Under the pieces are notes generated by a model, which worked only from the letters and a program-made list of their open reading frames with translations, searched no databases and had not been told where the DNA came from. Shown piece after piece: positions 50,543-57,003 of a stretch of 57,003 bases of DNA. Location of the stretch: the NCBI GenBank assembly GCA_002500665.1, contig DLRY01000088.1:1-57003 (forward strand). The letters are read 5' to 3'. Numbering within the stretch: position 1 is the first letter of the stretch; each line of letters opens with the position of its first letter. The stretch comes from Opitutia bacterium UBA7876. Lineage in GTDB: Bacteria > Verrucomicrobiota > Verrucomicrobiia > Opitutales > Seribacteraceae. Made by a program: the position numbers and the translations under genes.

Positions 50543-52498
50543 TTACTTGATGAAGAAAAACTCGGGTGTGTTGAGAAGGGCCCATATCAAATCCGAAAGA
50601 TCCTCCTCCGATGATCCTGTCTGGGCGAGCAGTAGTTCCTGCTCCTCCTTGTTGGGGAGCCGGTTGAGGATACTGAGGAAAACGACTTCGGCTTGCTTGC
50701 GGGGATCCGAAACCGAACGGACTTTGCGGAAGAGAAGAGAATCGCGGCTGGTCAGGACCTCGGTTGGAAAACCGTTCATTAATTCCATCAACTGGGGAAC
50801 GGATCCTACGCGGTTGGAGGCCCCGACCACGAAAAGCCTTTCCGATTGCCCGAACTTTCTGAGCAAATGACCGGAGGGGGCCGGCTGGGGAAGCTCGGAA
50901 GCGCGGGCCAGGATAAGGTTGTTCTTCTTTTTACCCGTGCCGGATGAGATGCTTACTCTTTGGTTTCCGTAGGACGAGCTCTCATCATTCCCGTCGATCA
51001 GGATTTCCTCCCCGTTGCGCGAGTCGACGAGGCGGTACTTGCCTTGCTCCACGTTCTCGATGAATTCAAGCGCGGACCAGCCGTCCCTCACTTCCAGCAG
51101 ACTTGGCGGAGCCGGCTGACGATAACGGAGCGGGTCCGCGACCATCAGCGTTACCAAGGAGTCCCAGATTTGCTCGGCCGACATGCGACGTAGGAGGGGG
51201 CCGGGGAAGTGGTAGGGCTTCCGCTCCTCCAGCTGAACCCGTGAGCCCATGCGGTTGTAGGCCTTGGAGTGGAGCACGACCCAGGAAAAGGCCCTCAAGT
51301 CGAACTCAAGGGCGACCATGACTTCGGAGAGGGTCTTCAGGAGTATGGGGTCGGAGGCCTTTTCAAGCTCTACGTTGTGCAGAGGTTCGGCTACGCCGCG
51401 GCCGAGGTATCGGGCCCACATGCGGTTGGCGATGGCGAGGGAAAACCAACCGTTTTGAGGGTTAGCCAGCCAGAAGGCGAGCTGCTCGCGCAGGGGGACG
51501 TTGCGGGGACCCCCGAGCGGTCGGCCCACGATGAAGGCAGGCTTCACGAGGTCGCCCGGCTCGGCATCGTCGTACTGGTAGTCGTCGGGAAGGGGCAGGT
51601 TGGATCCATCGTCGTCGAAGACGGCAAGTGTTTTTCCCTCGGCCAATTTCTTGAAGTCCCTGTGGAATTCGCTGACCTTTCCGGCGGTATTGCCCGTTCT
51701 GCCGTACTTGGACCTTACGGCTGAACTGAAGCGCGGGTGGTGGAAGATTTTGCGTTTCTCGGCAAAGATCATTTTCCTATCCTTGTCCTTGGCCAAGTCC
51801 TGTCCCTGGCCGATTTCGAGTTCCCCCAGGTAGGAGGCGAAGGAGTAGTATTGTTTTTGCGTCCAGTCGTCGGAAGGGTGGTCGTGACACTGAGCGCAGG
51901 CAATGTCCTTGGCGAGGAAGACCTTGGTCATGAAGGCGACGTGATCGAGCTTCATGTCCTTGTCACGAAGGTGATAGCCGGTGGCGGGGTTTTCCCGGAT
52001 CGAACCGGAGGAGGAGATCATCTCGAAGACAAGACGGTTGTAGGGCTTGTCCTGATGGATCGAGTCCTTGAGCCATCCGGAGAAGCGCTCGGAGGCGGAT
52101 TCCCCTCCGGTCATCTTGGTCTGGATGCGAAGAAGATCGGCAAAGTAGTTGAAGGTGTGGCTGACGTAACCCTCGGAGGCTAGGAGCTTGTTGATGAGAT
52201 AGGTTCTCTTGCTGGGCCTTTTGTCGTTGGCGAAATGAACGAGTTGCTCGTAGGTTGGGATGGTACCCGTGAGGTCGACGTATACCCGCCTGGCAAAAAG
52301 AAAATCGTTTAGAGTAGGGTTGTAAGGCAGTTTTTCCCGGGCCAGCACACGGTTGATTCGGTCATTGATCGCCTTTACGCTCGATCTCATGATACCCACT
52401 TTCTCATTCGACGGGTTGAAGGGGGCGGGTTGGACCCGCTGGGCCGAGGCGAAGGAAACCCAAAAGAGGAAGAACCCGATTAACGAGGTGCGATGCAT
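50543..52498 (-). CDS. DUF1549/DUF1553 protein, compact form
   Basis: A 651-residue exported protein (signal MHRTSLIGFFLFWVSFASA). Unlike the two larger copies it lacks the N-terminal Ig-like and C-x4-CH segments and begins almost at once with DUF1549 (DFLFARRVYVDLTGTIPTYEQL, about 66-87; then LLRIQTK and the SSGSIRENPATGYH strip). The haem-type motif CAQCHDHPSDDW lies near residue 201. DUF1553 follows (NPQNGWFSLAIANRMWARYLGRG, HSKAYNRMGS, EQIWDSLV) and the protein ends NTPEFFFIK, like the other copies' C termini. It is probably co-transcribed with the DUF1501 gene downstream. A gap of about 143 bases separates it from the oxidoreductase gene. Activity unknown. Confidence 0.92.
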   Translation of the reverse strand: MHRTSLIGFFLFWVSFASAQRVQPAPFNPSNEKVGIMRSSVKAINDRINRVLAREKLPYNPTLNDFLFARRVYVDLTGTIPTYEQLVHFANDKRPSKRTYLINKLLASEGYVSHTFNYFADLLRIQTKMTGGESASERFSGWLKDSIHQDKPYNRLVFEMISSSGSIRENPATGYHLRDKDMKLDHVAFMTKVFLAKDIACAQCHDHPSDDWTQKQYYSFASYLGELEIGQGQDLAKDKDRKMIFAEKRKIFHHPRFSSAVRSKYGRTGNTAGKVSEFHRDFKKLAEGKTLAVFDDDGSNLPLPDDYQYDDAEPGDLVKPAFIVGRPLGGPRNVPLREQLAFWLANPQNGWFSLAIANRMWARYLGRGVAEPLHNVELEKASDPILLKTLSEVMVALEFDLRAFSWVVLHSKAYNRMGSRVQLEERKPYHFPGPLLRRMSAEQIWDSLVTLMVADPLRYRQPAPPSLLEVRDGWSALEFIENVEQGKYRLVDSRNGEEILIDGNDESSSYGNQRVSISSGTGKKKNNLILARASELPQPAPSGHLLRKFGQSERLFVVGASNRVGSVPQLMELMNGFPTEVLTSRDSLLFRKVRSVSDPRKQAEVVFLSILNRLPNKEEQELLLAQTGSSEEDLSDLIWALLNTPEFFFIK

Positions 52499-52641
52499 GG
52501 GATGGAAACGAATTCAACCAACATAGGCTTAATTTCCGCTAAAATGCAAACACGGGTACGACGGAGTGGCCAAGAAGACCCTCCGAAAAAGGGAAAACTG
52601 CGTTGCTCCGGGTGAGTTGCCCTGTTGAGAAGAGCCCCGGG

Positions 52642-54057
52642 TTAAACTTTTTCCGGAACCACGAATGGAGCCCGGTAGTCGCGGGTCAGAAGCTTGTTGG
52701 CCTCCTCGTCTCCCTTGATGGTCTCGGTCTTGGCGTCGAACTCGAGAGTCCGGCCGACAACGTAATCGGTGCCCTCGAGCTTGAGCCCGTTTTCCTTGAG
52801 GTGTTCTTTCATCCGCTCGAAATATTCCGAGGCCTTCTTGTTGTTGGCGAAGGAATTGGCCTTCTTGTCGAAGCCCTGTTTCTCTCCGAGTTGATAGGAG
52901 ACGTTGGCCAAGTGGCACAGGCCGCTGGAAACGTGGCCCTCGTATACGTGGGCATTGAGGTGCTCGGTCTTGCGGTTGCGGACCGCTTGGATGAAGTTCT
53001 CGAAGATATCTCCCTTGCCCCGCTCGGCCAAGGGGCTCTTGATGCCGTCGAGGTCATAGCTATGGGAGGTCTTCTGGGAAGCCTTCTTGTCAAAGTAGAC
53101 GTGGTTGGAGACGCCCATGTTGCTCTTGCCGGACAAGCCGCGCACGTCGAAGACGAGGAGAGATTCTCCGTAATCGAAGATAGACAGCTGGGTATTGGCC
53201 GTCTCTCCCTGATCTTCGTACCCGAAGCGACCCCCTACGCTGACCACACTCTTGGGCCAGCGGGCACCCGGGATCATCCAGCGCGCGATGTCCATCTGGT
53301 GGACGCCTTGGTTGCCGATGTCCCCATTGCCGTATTTCCAGAACCAGTGCCAGTTGTAGTGAACGAGGTTCTCGTGGTACTTCTCCTTCTGGGCGGGTCC
53401 CGTCCAGACGTCGAAATCGAGCTCGGCGGGGGGATTCTTGGCATCCTTGAAGCCAATGGAACCGCGACGTTTGTGGCAGGTGCCGAGTGCTACCTCGAGC
53501 TTACCGTTCTTTCCTGCGGCTATGTCGCGAGCCAGGTCGGCCCACCTCTGGCTGGCTCGGTTCTGGGTGCCGTGTTGGACGATGCGCCCGTATTTCTTGG
53601 CAGCTTCGACCAGCTTGCCTCCCTCGAAGATATTGTGGCTGAGAGGTTTCTCGACGTAGACGTCCTTGCCGGCCTGGCAGGCCCAAATCGACATCAGGCT
53701 ATGCCAGTGGTTGGGGGTGGCGATGGAGATTACGTCCACTTCCTTGTTGTCCATGACGCGGCGGACGTCCTGAACGCATTCGGGGGTGTTCTTAAACTTG
53801 CTTTCGACGAACTTCCTTCTTCCATTGTAGAGGCGCTGGTCGGGATCCACCAAGTGGGAAACGACGACGTTCTTTTGCCTGCCGTGGCTACCAATGTGGG
53901 AACCTCCTCGTCCCTTGATGCCGCAAACGGCTACGTTGACGCGGTCATTGGCCCCGATGACCTTTCCGGACGACTTCGTGCCGCTGATGGTGAAGGCCCC
54001 GAATGCGGTGGAGGCGAGGGCGGACTGGCGGATGAAGGATCTTCTGCTTTGATTCAT
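52642..54057 (-). CDS. Tat-exported Gfo/Idh/MocA family oxidoreductase, operon member
   Basis: A 471-residue protein with a twin-arginine signal (QSRRSFIRQSAL, about 3-14). The Rossmann fold begins at VNVAVCGIKGRGG, and the catalytic EKP motif is intact (YVEKPLSH, about 134-141), unlike the copy at 4819. The substrate domain has GNGDIGNQGVHQMDIARWMIPG. The frame is open about 50 codons further upstream, but there it overlaps the DUF1080 gene; the ATG at 54057 is 10 bases after the DUF1080 stop. Together with DUF1080 it suggests oxidation at a sugar C3 followed by cleavage of the 3-keto-glycoside (inference from known 3-keto-glycoside pathways). The substrate is unknown. Confidence 0.92.
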   Translation of the reverse strand: MNQSRRSFIRQSALASTAFGAFTISGTKSSGKVIGANDRVNVAVCGIKGRGGSHIGSHGRQKNVVVSHLVDPDQRLYNGRRKFVESKFKNTPECVQDVRRVMDNKEVDVISIATPNHWHSLMSIWACQAGKDVYVEKPLSHNIFEGGKLVEAAKKYGRIVQHGTQNRASQRWADLARDIAAGKNGKLEVALGTCHKRRGSIGFKDAKNPPAELDFDVWTGPAQKEKYHENLVHYNWHWFWKYGNGDIGNQGVHQMDIARWMIPGARWPKSVVSVGGRFGYEDQGETANTQLSIFDYGESLLVFDVRGLSGKSNMGVSNHVYFDKKASQKTSHSYDLDGIKSPLAERGKGDIFENFIQAVRNRKTEHLNAHVYEGHVSSGLCHLANVSYQLGEKQGFDKKANSFANNKKASEYFERMKEHLKENGLKLEGTDYVVGRTLEFDAKTETIKGDEEANKLLTRDYRAPFVVPEKV

Positions 54058-54067
54058 GACTTTGGCT

Positions 54068-54730
54068 TTATGGGTTTTTCGGTTTTTGTTTTTTAAAGGT
54101 CTTGATTCGGATCTTTCGGTAGTGGCACTCGAGCGCGGGCCCGCTGTGTATCTGCAGGCCCAACCTGCCGTCAAGTGGAATGTCCTTTTCGGCCTCGGTG
54201 AAGTCAACCGTTTGTTTGCCGTTGAGCCAAATTTTAATGACGGGTCCTCTCGCCAGAACCCTCAGACTGTTCCATTGCCCCTTAGGGTTGACCCATGAAT
54301 TGACCTTTTCCTGGGGGGCTTGGGCGAGCATTTTTCTTCTACGGGACTCATCGTAGAGAAACCCCCAGATCGTGCCCTTGCTCCATGAACCTATGTCGCA
54401 TTGGTAGCCAATCATTTCGTGGTGTTTGGGTATCCTTTGGCTCCTGAACTGCACGCCGGCATTGTTTCCTTTTCCGACCAACTTTGCATCGAAGCGCAAA
54501 TCAAAGTCGGCGTATTCCGTCTTGCTGACGAGAAACTCGTTGTTGGGAACCTTTTTGTCGAGAAAACCCGCTACGATGGCCCCCTTTTCGACGCGGAAGA
54601 ACTCCTTCTTCCCTTCCCATCCGGAGAGGGTCTTTCCATCGAAAAGAGAAACGAAACCATCCTCTCTTTTCTCGGCTCCGCAGATGCCGAGGGTAAGAAA
54701 GAGAAGGGGCAGGGCGGGGCGAGCTTTCAT
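54068..54730 (-). CDS. DUF1080 (3-keto-disaccharide hydrolase) family protein
   Basis: A 220-residue exported protein (signal MKARPALPLLFLTLGICGA). The family signature FVSLFDGKTLSGWEG (about 26-40) is followed by the beta-sandwich strands FDLRFDAKLVGKGNNAGVQFRSQRIP, GYQCDIG, WNSLRVLARGPVIKIWLNGKQTVDF and GRLGLQIHSGPALECHYRKIRIK. DUF1080 members include enzymes acting on 3-keto-glycosides; many PVC members have not been tested. It sits between the symporter (four-base gap) and the oxidoreductase (10-base gap) in one operon. It probably works outside the inner membrane on the product of the oxidoreductase. The start is directly before the signal peptide. Confidence 0.92.
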   Translation of the reverse strand: MKARPALPLLFLTLGICGAEKREDGFVSLFDGKTLSGWEGKKEFFRVEKGAIVAGFLDKKVPNNEFLVSKTEYADFDLRFDAKLVGKGNNAGVQFRSQRIPKHHEMIGYQCDIGSWSKGTIWGFLYDESRRRKMLAQAPQEKVNSWVNPKGQWNSLRVLARGPVIKIWLNGKQTVDFTEAEKDIPLDGRLGLQIHSGPALECHYRKIRIKTFKKQKPKNP

Positions 54731-54734
54731 GGTA

Positions 54735-56510
54735 TCAGTGGTCCGAGGCCTCGCCGGCCCACTTGGGTATGCGGATTGCCTCGACCATGTCCTGTATTTC
54801 TCTAGGGGGCGGTGGCGTAAGACTGCTGACCACGAAGGCGACGGCGAAGTTGATCAACATGCCGATAAAGCCAATGCCTTCGGGCGAAATGCCGAACCAA
54901 TATTCTTTGCTATCCGTAAGGAATTGGAAATAAACGATATAAGCGAGGGTGAAGCTGATTCCAGCAATCATTCCCGCAATGGCTCCCTCTTTATTGATTT
55001 TTTTGGAGAAAATCCCCATGATGAGGGTCGGAAAGAAGGAGGACGCGGCCAGGCCGAAGGCAAACGCCACGGTTTTGGCAACAAAGCTGGATGGTGGGTT
55101 GATCCCGAAGTAGGCAGCCACGAGGACGGCCGCAAGGGAAGCCAAGCGGGCATAGAGCATTTCCTGCTTATCCGAGATGCCCGGCTTGACGATCTTTTTC
55201 ATCAAGTCGTGGGAGATCGAGGTGGAGAGCACGAGAAGCAAGCCGGCGGCGGTGGATAGGGCTGCGGCTACGCAACCGGCCATGACCAGTGCAATTATCC
55301 ATTTGGGCAACCCGGCCATTTCCGGGTTTGCGAGGACGATTATGTCCCGGTCGTAATAGACTTCGTTCGGGGAGGAAACGATCTTGTTGGTCACCAGTCG
55401 CGGGCCGTTCTCCGTCCTTCTCGAATCATCGAAAGACGGTTTTCCGGCAAAAACGTCCCCTGCCCGATACTGCATGATCCCGTCTTCGTTCTTGTCGACC
55501 CAGGCGATCATTCCCTGGCTTTCCCAGTTTTTGAACCACTGAGGGGCATCCTGATATTTTTTCTCGTTGATTTCCTCGATGAAGTTGGTCCGTGCGAACA
55601 TCCCGAGGGCAGGGGCGGTCAAGTAGATGATGGCGATGAAGCCCAAGGTCCAGTAGGCGGATTTCCGCACGGCCTTTACGTTCTTTACCGTAAAAAACCG
55701 GACGATCACGTGCGGAAGCCCGGCCGTTCCGACCATCAAGGCCGCCGTAATGCAAAAAAGATCAAGGGTATTCCCGGACCCCTTGGTATATTCATTGAAG
55801 CCGAGGTCGGTGGAAATCTGGTTTACCTTATCCAGAAGGGGCTGGCTGTGCTCTTGTCCCTCCTTGACGAAGTCACCGATCAGGCCGAACTGGGGAACGA
55901 CGTTGCCAGTGATGATCATTGATATGAAAATGACCGGAATGGTGTAGGCGAAGACCATCACGCAGTACTGGGCGACCTGGGTGTAGGTGATGCCCTTCAT
56001 TCCGCCCAGTCCGGCGTAAAAGTATACGATTCCGCCGCCGATCAGGACGCCTTGCCAGATTTCGATGGCAAATAGTCGTGAAAAGACGATTCCCACCCCC
56101 CTCATTTGCCCCATGATGTAGGTCATGCAGATGAATATGGCGCAAATCACGGCCACCATACGTGCGGCGTTCGAATAGTAACGGTCGCCCACGAAGTCGG
56201 GCACAGTGGCTTTGCCGAATTTGCGCAGATAAGGAACCATCAGTGTAGTGAGGAGAACGAATCCGCCCGTCCATCCCATGAGGAATTTCGATGCTCCATA
56301 CCCAGCGGCGGCGATCCCGCCCGCCATGGAAATAAAAGTGGCTGCAGACATCCAGTCGGCCGCGGTAGCCATCCCGTTGGCAAAAGGAGACACGCCCCTG
56401 CTTGCGACGTAGTATTCCTTTGTGGACCCTGCTCTGGACCAAATCGCAATTCCGATGTAAACGCCGAAAGTGATTCCGATGAAGATGAAGTTCCAAGCCG
56501 TTTGGTCCAT
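54735..56510 (-). CDS. Sodium:solute symporter (SSS family, VC_2705-type large subunit)
   Basis: A 591-residue membrane protein with about 13 hydrophobic segments. SSS features include YYVASRGVSPFANGMATAADWMSAATFISM (about 33-62), a RYY segment near 110 and AALSTAAGLLLVLSTSISHDL, the Na+-site helix. The partner DUF4212 gene directly upstream identifies it with the two-gene symporter subfamily (Na_symport_lg with Na_symport_sm). Between about 305 and 400 there is a hydrophilic insertion containing DKNEDG (339-344), which resembles an EF-hand/dockerin calcium loop but lacks its final acidic residue. It should import an organic acid or sugar with Na+; the operon hints at a sugar product. The start ATG shares its A with the DUF4212 stop (TAATG). 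Confidence 0.93.
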   Translation of the reverse strand: MDQTAWNFIFIGITFGVYIGIAIWSRAGSTKEYYVASRGVSPFANGMATAADWMSAATFISMAGGIAAAGYGASKFLMGWTGGFVLLTTLMVPYLRKFGKATVPDFVGDRYYSNAARMVAVICAIFICMTYIMGQMRGVGIVFSRLFAIEIWQGVLIGGGIVYFYAGLGGMKGITYTQVAQYCVMVFAYTIPVIFISMIITGNVVPQFGLIGDFVKEGQEHSQPLLDKVNQISTDLGFNEYTKGSGNTLDLFCITAALMVGTAGLPHVIVRFFTVKNVKAVRKSAYWTLGFIAIIYLTAPALGMFARTNFIEEINEKKYQDAPQWFKNWESQGMIAWVDKNEDGIMQYRAGDVFAGKPSFDDSRRTENGPRLVTNKIVSSPNEVYYDRDIIVLANPEMAGLPKWIIALVMAGCVAAALSTAAGLLLVLSTSISHDLMKKIVKPGISDKQEMLYARLASLAAVLVAAYFGINPPSSFVAKTVAFAFGLAASSFFPTLIMGIFSKKINKEGAIAGMIAGISFTLAYIVYFQFLTDSKEYWFGISPEGIGFIGMLINFAVAFVVSSLTPPPPREIQDMVEAIRIPKWAGEASDH

Positions 56511-56776
56511 TAATCCTCCTCCTCGAAACCGTGTTCCTTATCTAGCTTGTTCATGAAGAAGGCATAGGCGATCAAAAGAAGCACGAAGCAGAAGATCGAG
56601 CCCTGCTGAGCCATCCAGAACCCAAGAGGGGCTCCGCCGACACTGAATTGATCGAGCTGTTCCTTGAAAAGAATACCACAGCCGAACGATACCAGAAACC
56701 AGACCAGAAGAAGGCATCCGACCAGTTTCAAATTGGCCCGCCAGTAGGCTTTTGCGGAGTCGCTAGGATCGCTCAT
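56510..56776 (-). CDS. DUF4212 family, small subunit of the Na+ symporter
   Basis: An 88-residue protein with two membrane helices (about 17-38 and 58-76) matching DUF4212: the N-terminal AKAYWRANLKLVGCLLLVWFLVSFGCGILF and the segment LGFWMAQQGSIFCFVLLLIAYAFFMNKLDKEHG are its conserved parts. The gene always precedes the large SSS subunit, as here, and is thought to be needed for its assembly or function. I start at the ATG at 56776; the frame is open further upstream but that part is not protein-like. The stop TAA overlaps the symporter ATG. The promoter presumably lies in the 194-base gap before the divergent partial gene at 56971, but I could not pick it confidently. Confidence 0.9.
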   Translation of the reverse strand: MSDPSDSAKAYWRANLKLVGCLLLVWFLVSFGCGILFKEQLDQFSVGGAPLGFWMAQQGSIFCFVLLLIAYAFFMNKLDKEHGFEEED

Positions 56777-56956
56777 GGTAAAGGGTAAAAAGGGTTTCGG
56801 GTTCGAAAATGGCAAGAATTCAACGAAAACATGGTTTCGACAAGAACATAATTTTAGGTTTGGAGCCTTTCGGTCGGCAGCGCAGGAGCCGTTCAAATTG
56901 CTTGCCAACCGGTCTCATATGGACAAGCTTGAGGCAATGCCCGCTAAAATTTTTCC

Positions 56957-56965
56957 AAAGGAGGT
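56957..56965 (+). promoter_or_regulatory. Strong Shine-Dalgarno of the truncated last gene
   Basis: AAAGGAGGT ends five bases before the ATG at 56971. It is a near-perfect complement of the 16S rRNA 3' end and stands out in a window where most genes have weak sites. It decides the start of the last gene and suggests high translation. Confidence 0.8.
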
Positions 56966-56970
56966 CGATA

Positions 56971-57003
56971 ATGAAAAAAAATCCTCTTTCCGCAACTCGG
57001 ATC
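56971..57003 (+). CDS. Start of an unidentified gene, truncated by the window edge
   Basis: Eleven codons (MKKNPLSATRI) are visible behind a perfect Shine-Dalgarno sequence before the window ends. Two lysines next to the initiator could open a signal peptide, but no hydrophobic stretch has appeared yet. It is divergent from the DUF4212 symporter operon. No function can be assigned. Confidence 0.6.
   Translation, partial: MKKNPLSATRI

Noticed and set aside
52603..54096. Open frame of 497 codons antisense to the oxidoreductase in the symporter operon
   Set aside because: The Gfo/Idh/MocA motifs on the minus strand are unambiguous; the plus-strand product shows no domain.
1..57003. tRNA genes, CRISPR arrays, insertion sequences, prophage or integrase genes
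   Set aside because: I looked for tRNA-like T-arms, regularly spaced repeats and transposase or integrase motifs on both strands and found none; the DUF1501 remnant shows rearrangement but no mobile-element ends.

Overview
The window is a bacterial chromosome segment from the PVC superphylum, most likely Verrucomicrobiota; Planctomycetota is the main alternative. The assignment rests on gene content: repeated DUF1501, DUF1549/DUF1553 and PSCyt-type cytochrome genes, PPC-domain and WD40 secreted proteins, DUF1080, Tat-exported Gfo/Idh/MocA oxidoreductases, a heparan-type sulfatase and a DUF4212-partnered Na+ symporter. Many starts have weak Shine-Dalgarno sequences and most genes are GC-rich, with two conspicuous AT-rich gaps. 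I saw no rRNA, tRNA, CRISPR array, transposase or phage gene.

Layout. 1-2.4 kb: the end of a discoidin-like protein, a tiny membrane protein, and a run of bile-acid symporter, TPR protein and GspG-like pseudopilin. 2.4-6.2 kb: an unusual lipoprotein fusing an HtrA-type protease to a SirB1-type transglutaminase-like domain, divergent from a Gfo/Idh/MocA oxidoreductase. 6.2-15.7 kb (leftward): cassette A, with DUF1501, PPC protein, DUF1549/DUF1553 protein and cytochrome-WD40-coiled-coil protein. 15.9-19.7 kb (rightward): a tight operon of a ribbon-helix-helix-like protein, an MscS channel with a cyclic-nucleotide-binding domain, and a secretin. 19.8-20.1 kb: a truncated DUF1501 remnant. 20.3-33.2 kb (rightward): cassette B, with paralogues of all four cassette A genes in a changed order plus a tandem alpha/beta-hydrolase. 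33.2-37.7 kb (leftward): a further DUF1501 gene, a double GNAT protein and a sulfatase.

38.2-49.3 kb is a mixed block: HDOD protein, RmuC, DUF2905, VanZ, a xylose-isomerase-like barrel protein, a solitary cytosine-C5 methyltransferase, DUF4396, a cNMP-domain/coiled-coil membrane protein, TrhO, a zinc alcohol dehydrogenase, an SGNH hydrolase, RidA and YdcF. 49.3-56.8 kb (leftward) holds a DUF4212/Na+-symporter/DUF1080/Gfo-Idh-MocA operon followed by a DUF1549/DUF1553-DUF1501 pair. The last bases start a new rightward gene behind a perfect ribosome binding site.

How the parts may work together (inference): the DUF1501/DUF1549/DUF1553/cytochrome cassettes look like paralogous exported multi-protein systems of unknown function, probably redox-linked through c-type haem and assembled through WD40, PPC and coiled-coil parts. 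Oxidoreductases, DUF1080, sulfatase, hydrolases and Na+ symporter suggest growth on marine or plant polysaccharides, including 3-keto-sugar chemistry. The channel-secretin operon between the two cassettes could form an envelope-spanning, cyclic-nucleotide-responsive conduit. That operon and the paired cassettes are the strongest candidates for undescribed systems.
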